A stretch of 64,000 nucleotides of DNA from Spirochaetae bacterium HGW-Spirochaetae-3 (GTDB lineage Bacteria; Spirochaetota; Spirochaetia; Treponematales; UBA12059), in the NCBI GenBank assembly GCA_002839315.1, contig PGXV01000008.1:43707-107706 (forward strand), in the 5' to 3' direction. The notes beneath the pieces were generated by a model. That model worked only from the letters and a program-made list of their open reading frames with translations. It did not search any database and was not told the DNA's origin. The position numbers were made by a program, and so were the translations under genes. The number at the start of each line of letters is the position of its first letter. Position 1 is the stretch's first letter. Shown here piece after piece: positions 27,590-35,404 of the stretch.

Positions 27590-28572
27590 ACCGTATCACC
27601 CGCATTCTAACCGCGACTGTACTGGTCGCCTTCCTCACGGCGCCCGCGTTCGCGCAGGCCAAGGGATACCCGTCCCGCACCATAGAGTGCTACGCGCCGA
27701 GCGGCGCGGGCGGCGGCTGGGACCTGACCATCCGCACGGTTTCCAAGACCCTGACCGACACCGGTCTCGTCAAGGTCGCGATGCCCGTAGAGAACAAGTC
27801 CGGCGGCGGCGGCGCGGTATTCCTCACCGCCCTCCAGTCCATGAAGAAGAAGGACAACGTCCTTACCGTCTACAGCCCGCCCCTCCTGTTCATCAATATC
27901 AACGGCACGACCCCGTTCTCGTACAAGAACACCACGCCGCTGGCAAGGCTCATCACCGACTTCGGCGCCTTCGTGGTCCGCAAGGACTCCAAGTACACCT
28001 CGATAGCCCAGGTCATCGAGGATCTCCGCAAGAACCCGACCAGCGTCAAGTTCGGTGGTAACTCCGCCGCCGGCTCGATGGACCACATCCAGTTCCTCGT
28101 CGTCGCGAAGGCCGCGGGCCTGACCGGCCTCAAGAACATCCAGTTCATCAGCTTCCAGGACAACGCCGGCGCCGCGCAGCTCCTCGGCGGGCACATCGAC
28201 ATGCTGTCCACCGGCCTGGGCGACGTCCGAGGCCTCGTAGAGTCCGGCGACCTCCGCGTCCTCGCCTCCACCGCGCCTACCAGGCCCAGCTTCGGCATCG
28301 GCAAGGACGTCCCCACGGTCCGCGAGCAGGGTATCCCCGTCGACTTCCTCAACTGGCGCGGAATATTCGGGCCGCCCGAGATGCCCGCCTACGCCGTGAA
28401 ATTCTGGCGCGACACCTTCGCCCGGATGGTGAAGACCCCTGAATGGCAGAAATCCTGCGAAGCCAACGGCTGGGTACAGAACTACGCGGACCAGCCCGAA
28501 TTCGAACAATTCCTCGAGGCGCAGAACAAGCTCGCCAGGGAAATTCTCACCGAGCTCGGCATGGCCAAATAA
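27586..28572 (+). CDS. tctC: TTT-family substrate-binding protein, TctC-like
   Basis: Periplasmic binding protein of a tripartite tricarboxylate transporter. The 328-residue product has a Sec signal peptide (about 1-24, ending AFAQA) with no lipobox Cys, then the Bug/TctC domain: YPSRTIECYAPSGAGGGWD near 27, VENKSGGGGAVFL near 65, and GGNSAAGSMDHIQF near 150. AAGGAGGAG precedes the ATG, and the start overlaps citX by 4 nt. Placement inside the citrate lyase operon points strongly to citrate as substrate. A strong stem-loop follows the stop codon. Confidence 0.94.
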   Translation: MNRITRILTATVLVAFLTAPAFAQAKGYPSRTIECYAPSGAGGGWDLTIRTVSKTLTDTGLVKVAMPVENKSGGGGAVFLTALQSMKKKDNVLTVYSPPLLFININGTTPFSYKNTTPLARLITDFGAFVVRKDSKYTSIAQVIEDLRKNPTSVKFGGNSAAGSMDHIQFLVVAKAAGLTGLKNIQFISFQDNAGAAQLLGGHIDMLSTGLGDVRGLVESGDLRVLASTAPTRPSFGIGKDVPTVREQGIPVDFLNWRGIFGPPEMPAYAVKFWRDTFARMVKTPEWQKSCEANGWVQNYADQPEFEQFLEAQNKLAREILTELGMAK

Positions 28573-28584
28573 CGAGCCCGAGCG

Positions 28585-28622
28585 AGCCCGAGCCCGGTAG
28601 CGAGCGCTCCCGGGCTCGGGCT
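28585..28622 (+). repeat. Intra-operon stem-loop between tctC and tctB
   Basis: AGCCCGAGCCCGG (28585-28597) pairs perfectly with CCGGGCTCGGGCT (28610-28622) over 13 bp around a 12-nt loop. There is no downstream T-tract, and the operon continues. Such hairpins after a binding-protein gene usually stabilise the upstream mRNA and set a high ratio of binding protein to permease; this is inferred here. Confidence 0.75.
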
Positions 28623-28649
28623 TCCTTCAATTCCGATTCGGAGGGATCA

Positions 28650-29123
28650 ATGACCTGGAACATGATAACGGGCCTCATCGCGACGCTGATAGGCGTGGCG
28701 TACGGTTGGAGCGCATGGAACCTGCCTCGGGCCACGTTCGGGAGCGCGACCGGGCATATAGTCTACCCGGTGATACTAGGCGCGCTTATGACCTTTCTCG
28801 GGCTCGTCTTGATCGTCAAGGAACTGCTCGTGAAAGAAAAGCCGAGCGCCAGGAACGCGCCGAAATTCGGGCCCCTGACGAGGCACGGCAAGGAGATCGC
28901 CGCCGCCATAGGCGCCAGCCTCGTATACGCGATCATCTTCGAGCCGCTCGGCTACGTGATCTCGACCATACTCTACCTGGGCGCGGTGCTGTTCCTCGTC
29001 AACGGGCGCGTGAAGGTCGCGAGGACCGTGATCGTCGCCGTATTCTTCAGCGTCGGCGTATACGTCCTCTTCTCGGTACTCCTGGGCATCCAGCTCCCCA
29101 GGATGCCGCTACTCGATATCTAG
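28650..29123 (+). CDS. tctB: TTT-family small permease subunit, TctB-like
   Basis: The 157-residue membrane protein has about four hydrophobic segments (near residues 5-20, 35-60, 85-105 and 108-150), the pattern of TctB. The cytoplasmic loop KEKPSARNAPKFGPLTRHGK separates the second and third. TctB is poorly conserved in sequence, so the call leans on topology and on its place between tctC and tctA. The ATG at 28650 follows GGAGGG; an upstream open frame overlaps tctC and is rejected. Confidence 0.9.
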   Translation: MTWNMITGLIATLIGVAYGWSAWNLPRATFGSATGHIVYPVILGALMTFLGLVLIVKELLVKEKPSARNAPKFGPLTRHGKEIAAAIGASLVYAIIFEPLGYVISTILYLGAVLFLVNGRVKVARTVIVAVFFSVGVYVLFSVLLGIQLPRMPLLDI

Positions 29124-29136
29124 AAAGGAGGACGAC

Positions 29137-30642
29137 ATGAACGAAGCATTATCCCAGCTCTTCCTCGGCTTCCAGGTCGCGCTTACCCCGATCAATATCA
29201 TGTGGACGACGCTCGGCGGCGTCCTCGGGACTATCATAGGCATGCTTCCCGGCCTCGGGCCCGCCACGGGCGTCGCGGTACTCCTGCCCCTGACCTTCAA
29301 GATGGGCCCGGTGGGAGCCATGATAACGATGGCGGGCGTCTACTACGGCGCTATGTTCGGCGGCTCACGCGCGTCTATACTGCTCAACACCCCCGGCGAC
29401 GGCGCCGCCATCGCTACCTGCTTCGACGGCTACCCTATGACCCAGAAGGGCCGCGCCGAGGCGGCGCTCGCCATGTCGGCCGTGGCCTCGTTCATAGGCG
29501 GCATGATAGCCAACGTCGCCATGGTGTTCGTAGCGGTACCGGTAGCGAAATTCTCGCTCAAGTTCGGCCCGGCCGAATACACCCTCCTCATGCTCTTCGC
29601 GCTGGCCGCCACCGCCGCCATGTCAAAGGAGAAGATACTACAGGGCTTCATAGGCATGGTCTTCGGCCTGATGATATCGACGGTCGGATTGGACGGCCTT
29701 ACGGGCGTCAACCGCTTCACGTTCAACATCCTCGAGTTGATGGGAGGCATAGACTTCCTCATTATAATCATCGGGATATACGCGCTCGGCGAGGTATTCA
29801 AGAGCTTCAAGTCGGTGCACGATCCGAGCTACAAGATGCAGACGAAGTTCGGCAAGATCACGTTCACCAAGGAGGACTGGAAGCGCTCGTGGCCGGCCAT
29901 ACTACGCTCCACGCCCCTGGGATTCTTCATAGGCGCCCTGCCCGGGGCCGGCGGCACGATGGCCGCCCTGATGGCCTATAACAACGAGAAGAGCCTTTCC
30001 AAGCACCCCGAGGAATTCGGCAAGGGAGCTATCGAGGGCCTCGCGGCTCCCGAGGCGGCCAACAACGCTTCGAGCGTCGGCGCCCTCATCCCGATGATGA
30101 CCCTCGGCATACCCGGCTCGGGTACCACCGCGGTCATGCTCGGCGCCCTCCTCATGCTGGGCCTCCAGCCCGGGCCGCTCCTCTTTACAAAGCAGCCCGA
30201 GGTCGCGTGGGGCATGATCGCGTCGATGTTCATCGGCAACGTCATACTGCTCATCATCAACATGCCTATGGCCAGCATACTCGTGCGGGTCCTCTCGGTC
30301 CCGGCGAAGGTGCTCTACCCGCTCATACTCGGACTGGCTTTCATAGGCACGTACGCCATCACGAACAGCGTCGTCGACTTCTTCATACTCATAGCGTTCG
30401 GCCTCATAGGCATATTCCTAGACAAGGCCAAGATCCCGACGGCGCCGTTGATACTAGGCGGCATCGTAGGCTCGACCATGGAGACATCGTTCAGGCAGGC
30501 CCTGATGCTCTCTGACGGCAATATGAGGATTTTCCACGGCTCGCCCATAACGAAGGTCCTCATCGGGCTGACGATCTTCTCCATCGCGTGGCCCTTCATA
30601 GAAGGCGCCATAAAATCGGCGAAACGCTCGAGGACGGCGTAG
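29137..30642 (+). CDS. tctA: TTT-family large permease subunit, TctA-like
   Basis: The 501-residue integral membrane protein has the two conserved TctA motifs. The first is GMLPGLGPATGVAVLLPL near residue 28, followed by YYGAMFGGSRASILLNTPGD near 70. The second is GALPGAGGTMAALMAY near 267, with GIPGSGTTAVMLGAL near 325. These Gly/Pro-rich inverted-repeat motifs line the transport path. AAAGGAGG precedes the ATG. The length is that of typical TctA (about 500). Confidence 0.96.
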   Translation: MNEALSQLFLGFQVALTPINIMWTTLGGVLGTIIGMLPGLGPATGVAVLLPLTFKMGPVGAMITMAGVYYGAMFGGSRASILLNTPGDGAAIATCFDGYPMTQKGRAEAALAMSAVASFIGGMIANVAMVFVAVPVAKFSLKFGPAEYTLLMLFALAATAAMSKEKILQGFIGMVFGLMISTVGLDGLTGVNRFTFNILELMGGIDFLIIIIGIYALGEVFKSFKSVHDPSYKMQTKFGKITFTKEDWKRSWPAILRSTPLGFFIGALPGAGGTMAALMAYNNEKSLSKHPEEFGKGAIEGLAAPEAANNASSVGALIPMMTLGIPGSGTTAVMLGALLMLGLQPGPLLFTKQPEVAWGMIASMFIGNVILLIINMPMASILVRVLSVPAKVLYPLILGLAFIGTYAITNSVVDFFILIAFGLIGIFLDKAKIPTAPLILGGIVGSTMETSFRQALMLSDGNMRIFHGSPITKVLIGLTIFSIAWPFIEGAIKSAKRSRTA

Positions 30643-30646
30643 TACC

Positions 30647-31621
30647 ATGATCGCGACGTACGCGTCGACAGCCGACGGCTCGGGGCCTCATCAGGCCCGC
30701 TCCATCGGAGGGCGGAACGCGTCGCCGCGATCGTTCTCGGACCGGGTGGCCTCGCTCGCCGTCGTCGCTCTGCTGCGCGAGGCCGAGGCCGCCCCGAAAC
30801 CCGGTCTCGTGGACCGTTTCGGCCCTGGCTCCCATACCGATATGGATATAGGCCATTTCAGGCGCTCGGCGGCGGCTATAGAGCCATTCTTCGCGCTCAT
30901 GGCGGAGAATCCGTCTCCCGTAGAGCTACGCTCCCTCGGCCTCCGGGCCGAGGCGGCCATGCTCGACGCGACCGGCGGCGTCAACACGCACAAGGGCGCC
31001 ATATGGGCGCTCGGGCTACTCTGCGCCGCGGCCGCGTCGCTCCGCGGCAAAGGCTCGCCGCGCTACACGGATAGCCGTCTCAACGCGGACGCGACATGCG
31101 CGGAGGCGGCGCGATTGGCCGCCGGCATCAAGGCCCTCCCTCCTCGCGAGCCATCGCGCGAACCTAGCCGAGGCGGCGAGGCGGCCTCCAACGGGCAAGT
31201 CGCGAAGCGGCTCTACGGCCTGCGCTCCGCCGCGGACGAAGCCATTCTGGGTTTTCCGTCTATCAGGTCGGCCGCGCTGCCCCTGGCCCTTAGCCTCGCC
31301 GACGAGGGCCGGCCGCCGGCGCTCCGAGGCGACGCCGTCGACGACGAGGACGAGCGCGTCATACTCGTGCTCCTCGCTGTCATGAGCGTCGCCGACGACA
31401 CCTGCGTCGTAGCGCGAGGTGGCATCGCGGCCCTCGAAATGGCCCGCTCCTCGGCCAAGGCCGTCATCGCCGCCGGAGGCCCTCGTTCACGCGACGGCGC
31501 GGTCGCGTACGCCGCCATGATACGCCGCTTCGCGGCCATGGGCATCTCGCCGGGAGGCTCGGCCGACCTATGCGCCGCGACGCTGTTCCTGGCCGAGCTC
31601 TGTTCCCGGCCTATCCCTTGA
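30647..31621 (+). CDS. citG: Triphosphoribosyl-dephospho-CoA synthase
   Basis: CitG makes the citrate lyase prosthetic-group precursor from dephospho-CoA and ATP. The 324-residue protein has the CitG signatures AAPKPGLVDRFGPGSHTDMD (near 48-68), GGVNTHKGAIWALG near 105, and a C-terminal MSVADDTCVVARGG near 245. The first 25 residues are not conserved-looking, and a later start is possible, although the ATG is only 4 nt after tctA. It closes the citrate operon; putting the maturation enzyme behind the transporter genes is unusual. Confidence 0.94.
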   Translation: MIATYASTADGSGPHQARSIGGRNASPRSFSDRVASLAVVALLREAEAAPKPGLVDRFGPGSHTDMDIGHFRRSAAAIEPFFALMAENPSPVELRSLGLRAEAAMLDATGGVNTHKGAIWALGLLCAAAASLRGKGSPRYTDSRLNADATCAEAARLAAGIKALPPREPSREPSRGGEAASNGQVAKRLYGLRSAADEAILGFPSIRSAALPLALSLADEGRPPALRGDAVDDEDERVILVLLAVMSVADDTCVVARGGIAALEMARSSAKAVIAAGGPRSRDGAVAYAAMIRRFAAMGISPGGSADLCAATLFLAELCSRPIP

Positions 31622-31652
31622 TACGGACCTGAGGAAAGGCTACTCTTCCTCT

Positions 31653-32213
31653 ATGCGAAGCGCGTATCCGTGGATAGACCTATCGTCCAAGCATCTCCTC
31701 GATTGCAGGGTCTTCAAGGTCAACTCCAGCGAGCGGCAGTCCACGTCGGGCAAGCGCGGCACGTTCTTCGCCATCGACGCGCCCGACTGGGCCGGCGTCA
31801 TCCCGGTAGTGGAGACTCCCGAAGGCCGATCGTTCGTGATGGTACGGCAGTTCCGGCACGGCACGAAGCATCTGTCCATAGAGTTCCCCGGAGGCATCGT
31901 AGAGCCGGGAGAGAATCCCGCGACGGCGATAGCGAGGGAACTCCTCGAGGAGACGGGCTACCGGGCCGAGATGATAGTGCCGCTCGGCATCCTGTCGCCC
32001 AACCCCGCGTTCATGACCAACACCTTCCACGCCTTCGTCGCCGAGGGTTGCACGCTCGAGCGCCTCCAGTGCCTCGACGAGCACGAGGAGATAGAGGTCA
32101 TGCTCGTGCCCGAGCACGAGGCGATCGACATGATAGGCGCGGAGGACATGGGCCACGCGCTTATGACGGCGACCCTGTTCTTCTACGCGCGCTACCGCGG
32201 CAAGCTCGACTAG
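31653..32213 (+). CDS. Nudix hydrolase, ADP-ribose pyrophosphatase-like
   Basis: The 186-residue protein has a full Nudix box: GGIVEPGENPATAIARELLE then ETGY (about residues 75-98), matching GX5EX7REUXEEXGU with all metal ligands. The surrounding pattern (VRQFRHGTKHLSIEFPGG before the box, LSPNPAFMTNTFHAFVAEG after) is that of ADP-ribose or nucleotide-sugar pyrophosphatases. A GAGGAAAGG Shine-Dalgarno lies upstream. It is convergent with the FAH gene; their stop codons overlap. Confidence 0.92.
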   Translation: MRSAYPWIDLSSKHLLDCRVFKVNSSERQSTSGKRGTFFAIDAPDWAGVIPVVETPEGRSFVMVRQFRHGTKHLSIEFPGGIVEPGENPATAIARELLEETGYRAEMIVPLGILSPNPAFMTNTFHAFVAEGCTLERLQCLDEHEEIEVMLVPEHEAIDMIGAEDMGHALMTATLFFYARYRGKLD

Positions 32214-33061
32214 CCCGCCGCTATCGGGTTCCTGAGCATCCCTATCCCCTCGATCTCGACCTCGCATACGTCTCCGGGCTTCATGTACAGAGGAGGCGTA
32301 CGCGACATGCCGACGCCCGACGGCGTTCCGGTCACGATGACGTCGCCGGGCTCCAGCGTCATCGCCTCGCTGAGCAGCGCTATCAGCTCCGCGACGCCGA
32401 ACACCATGTCGGCGGTATTGCCGTCCTGCACGACGGTATCGTTGAGCCTCGTACGCACGCGCAGGCCCGACCCCCCCGGAGGCAATTCGTCGGGGCTGAC
32501 GAGGCAGGGGCCGAAGCCGCCGGTCGCGTCGAAGTTCTTGCCGATGGTCCACTGCGACGTGCGCATCTGGTAGTCGCGTATCGAGGCCTCGTTGAAGATC
32601 GAGTAGCCGACGACGAACTCGAGTGCCTGGCCGACCGGCGCGCGGCGGCATCGGCGCCCGATAACGGCGACCATCTCGCCCTCGTAATCCAGCTGTTCCG
32701 ACACCGCGGGCCTGCGTATCGGGCTACCGTGCCCCACGAGCGAGGACGGGAAGCGCGCGAAGAAGGAGGGATAATCGGGCGCCTTGAAGCCTATCTCGGC
32801 GCTATGTGCCCGATAATTGAGCCCGACGCAGACGATCTTGGACGGCCTGCGGACGGGCGGCAGGAATCGTACGGCGCCGGCATCGATGATCGGCGCCGCC
32901 GCCAAGACGCGGGCGACCGACCCGAGATCGGCTCCCGAGGCCAGCAATTCGTCCAGGTCGCCCGGATAGCCGGCGGAACCGGCCTCCAGGCCTCGAAGCT
33001 CGATGCCCGTCCAGAGTCCTATCCCCGGCTTACCGTCCCGTTCGTATATCGATAATCTCAT
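32210..33061 (-). CDS. Fumarylacetoacetate hydrolase-family protein
   Basis: The 283-residue enzyme is a FAH-fold hydrolase or lyase of the ureidoglycolate lyase / acylpyruvase group. An N-terminal domain (1-70) precedes the catalytic domain with VGLNYRAHSAEIGF near 77, metal ligands in LDYEGEMVAVIG near 118-128, the second acidic ligand region NEASIRDYQMRTSQW near 155, and TGTPSGVG near 255. The exact substrate cannot be told. It follows the Lys/Ala-rich gene by 18 nt on the same strand, with GGAGG before its ATG. Confidence 0.92.
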   Translation of the reverse strand: MRLSIYERDGKPGIGLWTGIELRGLEAGSAGYPGDLDELLASGADLGSVARVLAAAPIIDAGAVRFLPPVRRPSKIVCVGLNYRAHSAEIGFKAPDYPSFFARFPSSLVGHGSPIRRPAVSEQLDYEGEMVAVIGRRCRRAPVGQALEFVVGYSIFNEASIRDYQMRTSQWTIGKNFDATGGFGPCLVSPDELPPGGSGLRVRTRLNDTVVQDGNTADMVFGVAELIALLSEAMTLEPGDVIVTGTPSGVGMSRTPPLYMKPGDVCEVEIEGIGMLRNPIAAG

Positions 33062-33079
33062 AGGAGCCTCCGCGTCGCG

Positions 33080-33886
33080 CTATTTAGCGCCCTTGATCGT
33101 AAACGTCTTGCGCAGTAAGGCGACAAGCCTCTTGAGTAGCGGATCGGCGAGGCCGGATAGGCCAAGGTCGTTGATAGCGTCAGACCGTTCCGCTAACAGC
33201 CAGCGGTAGAGTCGTCCGCCTACCTGATCGACAGGATCCTTGGACGACGCGATGCGTACCATTGCCATCATCTCTTCGCCGGTGAACATCTTCCATTTTC
33301 CGTTATGGACGAGGTCGTAGGCCGAACCGTCGCTGGCGGCCTGTATAGACAGCTCCCCGGAGTCTCCGGCGGCCTTGGGCCCTTTCGCGGCCGCCGCGCC
33401 GGTTGAACGGGCGCGCGACGACGCCCGTTCAGCCTCCTCTGCCGCGGTTTCCAGGTCCGCGACGCGCATATTGTAAAGATGCACCCTTGCCTGCTCTATC
33501 AGGAAGGCCAGGCCCTCGGCGTCCAAATCCGGGATAAGCGACGACAGCTCGGCCGCGAGAGCCTTGCGACCGGATCCGGCGGCCTTCTTCGGCGACGAGG
33601 GTTTCCTGGCGGATGAAGCCTTCTTCTCAGGCGCGACCTTCTTCGCGGCGACGGCTTTCTCGGCAGACGGCGTTCGAGCGACAGGTTCCGGCTCGGGCAG
33701 GGCCTTCTGCTTCGTCCTCGAGTACTCGTCGAGTATCGCCGTCTCGAGGTTCTTCATGAACGCCGGGTCCTTGCGCCGTTGCGGCGACCCGGCGGCGGGC
33801 GGCTTCTTTCCCGACGCGGCCTTCCCGGTCGCCGCGCCGGTCTTCTTCGTGGTTCCCGTTCGGGAGTTTCCGCTTGCCTTGGCCAT
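33080..33886 (-). CDS. Lys/Ala-rich protein of unknown function
   Basis: The 268-residue protein is not recognised. The N-terminal 110 residues are low-complexity, rich in Lys, Ala, Ser and Pro (histone-tail-like repeats such as KKTGAATGK and SSPKKAAGSGRK), so this part is probably disordered and basic. A second part (about 115-165) is helical and acidic (ELSSLIPDLDAEGLAFLIEQ). The C-terminal 80 residues look folded (KWKMFTGEEMMAMVR, GGRLYRWLLAERSDAIND). GGAGGAGG lies 8 nt before the ATG. It is divergent from the XRE regulator, with the two 20-bp operators in the gap. DNA or RNA binding through the basic tail is possible but unproven. Confidence 0.8.
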   Translation of the reverse strand: MAKASGNSRTGTTKKTGAATGKAASGKKPPAAGSPQRRKDPAFMKNLETAILDEYSRTKQKALPEPEPVARTPSAEKAVAAKKVAPEKKASSARKPSSPKKAAGSGRKALAAELSSLIPDLDAEGLAFLIEQARVHLYNMRVADLETAAEEAERASSRARSTGAAAAKGPKAAGDSGELSIQAASDGSAYDLVHNGKWKMFTGEEMMAMVRIASSKDPVDQVGGRLYRWLLAERSDAINDLGLSGLADPLLKRLVALLRKTFTIKGAK

Positions 33887-33958
33887 GATCAACCTCCTCC
33901 ATGCGCAGACTACGAGTATACGCCGTCTCAGGAACTTTTCCAGCTCAACGTACGAAGT

Positions 33959-33978
33959 ATGTAAAGCTCGCTTGACAT
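33959..33978. promoter_or_regulatory. Operator 1 for the XRE regulator
   Basis: ATGTAAAGCTCGCTTGACAT is a near-perfect 20-bp palindrome and matches operator 2 (34003-34022) at 19 of 20 positions. It includes the -35 hexamer of the regulator promoter. The start-to-start distance to operator 2 is 44 bp, about four helical turns. Confidence 0.82.
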
Positions 33979-34000
33979 GTCGGCGTCGGCGCGATATGGT
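33972..34000 (+). promoter_or_regulatory. Sigma-70 promoter of the XRE-membrane protein operon
   Basis: A perfect -35 TTGACA (33972-33977) and a -10 TATGGT (33995-34000) are separated by 17 bp. Transcription would start near 34007, inside operator 2, about 30 nt before the ATG of the regulator. Confidence 0.8.
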
Positions 34001-34002
34001 AT

Positions 34003-34022
34003 ATGTAAAGCTAGCTTGACAT
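34003..34022. promoter_or_regulatory. Operator 2 for the XRE regulator
   Basis: ATGTAAAGCTAGCTTGACAT is a 20-bp palindrome with one mismatched pair, a copy of operator 1. It spans the predicted transcription start, so binding here would block initiation. Confidence 0.82.
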
Positions 34023-34036
34023 AGAAAAGGATCGAT

Positions 34037-34234
34037 ATGCTGAACCACGTCAAGGATCGCAGGCTAGTCCTGGGGTTGACCCAGGAGCAGCTCGCGGAAC
34101 GCGCCGGAGTATCCAGGCAGACGATCATCTCTATCGAGGGCGGCCGGTACGACCCGTCGCTCTCATTGGCCATGAAACTCGCCGCCCTGCTGGGTGAACG
34201 TGTAGAAGGGCTGTTCATACCCAAGGAGGACTGA
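34037..34234 (+). CDS. Small XRE/HTH_3 transcriptional regulator
   Basis: The 65-residue protein is one Cro/C1-type helix-turn-helix domain (LGLTQEQLAERAGVSRQTII at about 12-31, then IEGGRYDPSLSLAMKLA), ending VEGLFIPKED. It resembles the small YozG-like regulators that sit beside membrane proteins. AAAAGG lies 6 nt upstream of the ATG. The twin operators over its own promoter imply autorepression. The membrane-protein gene starts directly after its stop codon. Confidence 0.94.
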   Translation: MLNHVKDRRLVLGLTQEQLAERAGVSRQTIISIEGGRYDPSLSLAMKLAALLGERVEGLFIPKED

Positions 34235-34645
34235 ATGCTCGCCATGCTCAGGATGACCCTGAAGCGCTTTATCATCACCAACGTCATACTGGCGGCGATG
34301 TTCGTCAACGTCATACTGTTCGGGCCCAGGTTGGCCATGGGCGAGGCGTTCACGGCGGGCCTGGCCACGGGCATCGGCGTCGGCTGGCTTATCTTCGCCG
34401 TGGCCGGATGGATCGAGCTCAGGCGGCCGGGGCGCGCCTGGGACGAGCGCGCGGCGGCCATCTACACCAAGGCCTCGGCCGTCGCGTTCTGGATCCTGCT
34501 GCTGGCTGTCGCCCTGATGGCTCCCGCGCTCCGATCGCGGACGCTCGCGCTCGGGTGGAACGCGGCGGAAGTCTGCGGCGCGCTCGTCAACCTGGCGCTG
34601 GCCACGTTCGGCATCGCCGCGTTCGCGTTCTCGAGGGTCTCGTAG
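34235..34645 (+). CDS. Four-helix membrane protein, XRE partner
   Basis: The 136-residue protein has four hydrophobic segments (about 10-30, 40-60, 80-100, 112-132) and a short cytoplasmic loop with GRAWDERAAAIYTKAS before the third helix. This DER-x-IxxKA loop is typical of small membrane proteins (DUF2178-like) coded directly after YozG-like XRE regulators. The function is unknown; it may sequester or modulate the regulator, or respond to membrane stress. Its ATG abuts the TGA of the regulator with AAGGAGG upstream, so the pair is coupled. Confidence 0.85.
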   Translation: MLAMLRMTLKRFIITNVILAAMFVNVILFGPRLAMGEAFTAGLATGIGVGWLIFAVAGWIELRRPGRAWDERAAAIYTKASAVAFWILLLAVALMAPALRSRTLALGWNAAEVCGALVNLALATFGIAAFAFSRVS

Positions 34646-34649
34646 CTCG

Positions 34650-34759
34650 TTCCTCGAACTCTGCGCCCGGGACAGACGCGGTACCAGGAACAGTAGTTCC
34701 ACGCGTCCAGCGGCTACCGCCCATGGCCGCGTTCACCCGCAGGCGCGAGGTTCGAGGAA
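34650..34759. repeat. Long-range inverted repeat in intergenic DNA
   Basis: TTCCTCGAAC (34650-34659) and GTTCGAGGAA (34750-34759) are perfectly complementary across 90 nt. A smaller hairpin GGAAC-AGTA-GTTCC (34687-34700) lies between them. Together they fill the gap between the membrane-protein gene and the dipeptidase. No T-tract follows. Possible mRNA end structure. Confidence 0.4.
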
Positions 34760-34805
34760 TTTGGGCGCTTTACACGAGCACGCCCGTCGGGTAGCATCGT
34801 CGCCC

Positions 34806-35357
34806 ATGAACCCGTACGGACTCGTCAAGATCGCGGACGCCTGCCCCGGCGTCATCGTGGATATGCGCTACGCGACCGACCGCAACGTCTTCGGGATTCG
34901 GCTCTACGACGGCGACGACGCCTGGCTACTCGCGGAGGCGGCCCGCAAGCTGGCGGTCGCCTCCGCTTTGGCGCTGGCCGCGGGCCGCCGGCTCATCGTG
35001 CTCGACGCGTACCGCCCGCTGTCGGCGCAGGTCCGGATGTGGGAGGCGATGCCCGTACCCGGTTTCGTGGCTCCGGCCACGAGGGGATCCAACCACAATC
35101 GAGGCGCGGCCGTCGACGTGACGCTGGCCTACGCCGAGGGCGTCGAAGTTCCGATGCCCAGCGGCTTCGACGAATTCTCGGAGCGCGCGTCACAGCTCTA
35201 TCGGGGCGGCGATCCCGCGGCGCTCGCCAACCGCGACGCGCTTCGAGGATATATGGAAGCGGCCGGGTTCAAGGCGTACGACGGGGAGTGGTGGCATTTC
35301 AACGACCCGGATTCCGTATCCCGCCCGCTTATCGACGCGCCTATCTCTTTCCTCTGA
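34806..35357 (+). CDS. D-Ala-D-Ala dipeptidase, VanX/DdpX family
   Basis: The 183-residue zinc peptidase has the family motifs: VIVDMRYATDRNVFG at the N-terminus, YRPLSAQVRMWEAM near 62, the zinc motif GSNHNRGAAVDVTL near 96-109 (SxHxxGxAxD), and EWWHFN near 164 (ExxWH). Such enzymes cleave D-Ala-D-Ala or related dipeptides from cell-wall turnover. No signal peptide is seen, so it acts in the cytoplasm. No van regulatory or ligase genes adjoin it, so a catabolic DdpX-like role is more likely than vancomycin resistance. Confidence 0.92.
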   Translation: MNPYGLVKIADACPGVIVDMRYATDRNVFGIRLYDGDDAWLLAEAARKLAVASALALAAGRRLIVLDAYRPLSAQVRMWEAMPVPGFVAPATRGSNHNRGAAVDVTLAYAEGVEVPMPSGFDEFSERASQLYRGGDPAALANRDALRGYMEAAGFKAYDGEWWHFNDPDSVSRPLIDAPISFL

Positions 35358-35404
35358 GAACAGTCGCCCCTAATTGCTTGCTAACGCCGAAAACGGGCGC
35401 TATC

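Noticed and set aside
27586-30642. A second TRAP transporter
   Set aside because: The TctA glycine/proline motifs and Bug-type binding protein identify the tripartite tricarboxylate (TTT) family, which is unrelated to TRAP in sequence.
34806-35357. Vancomycin-resistance VanX
   Set aside because: No vanH, vanA or vanRS genes adjoin; the family also includes cell-wall recycling DdpX-like enzymes.
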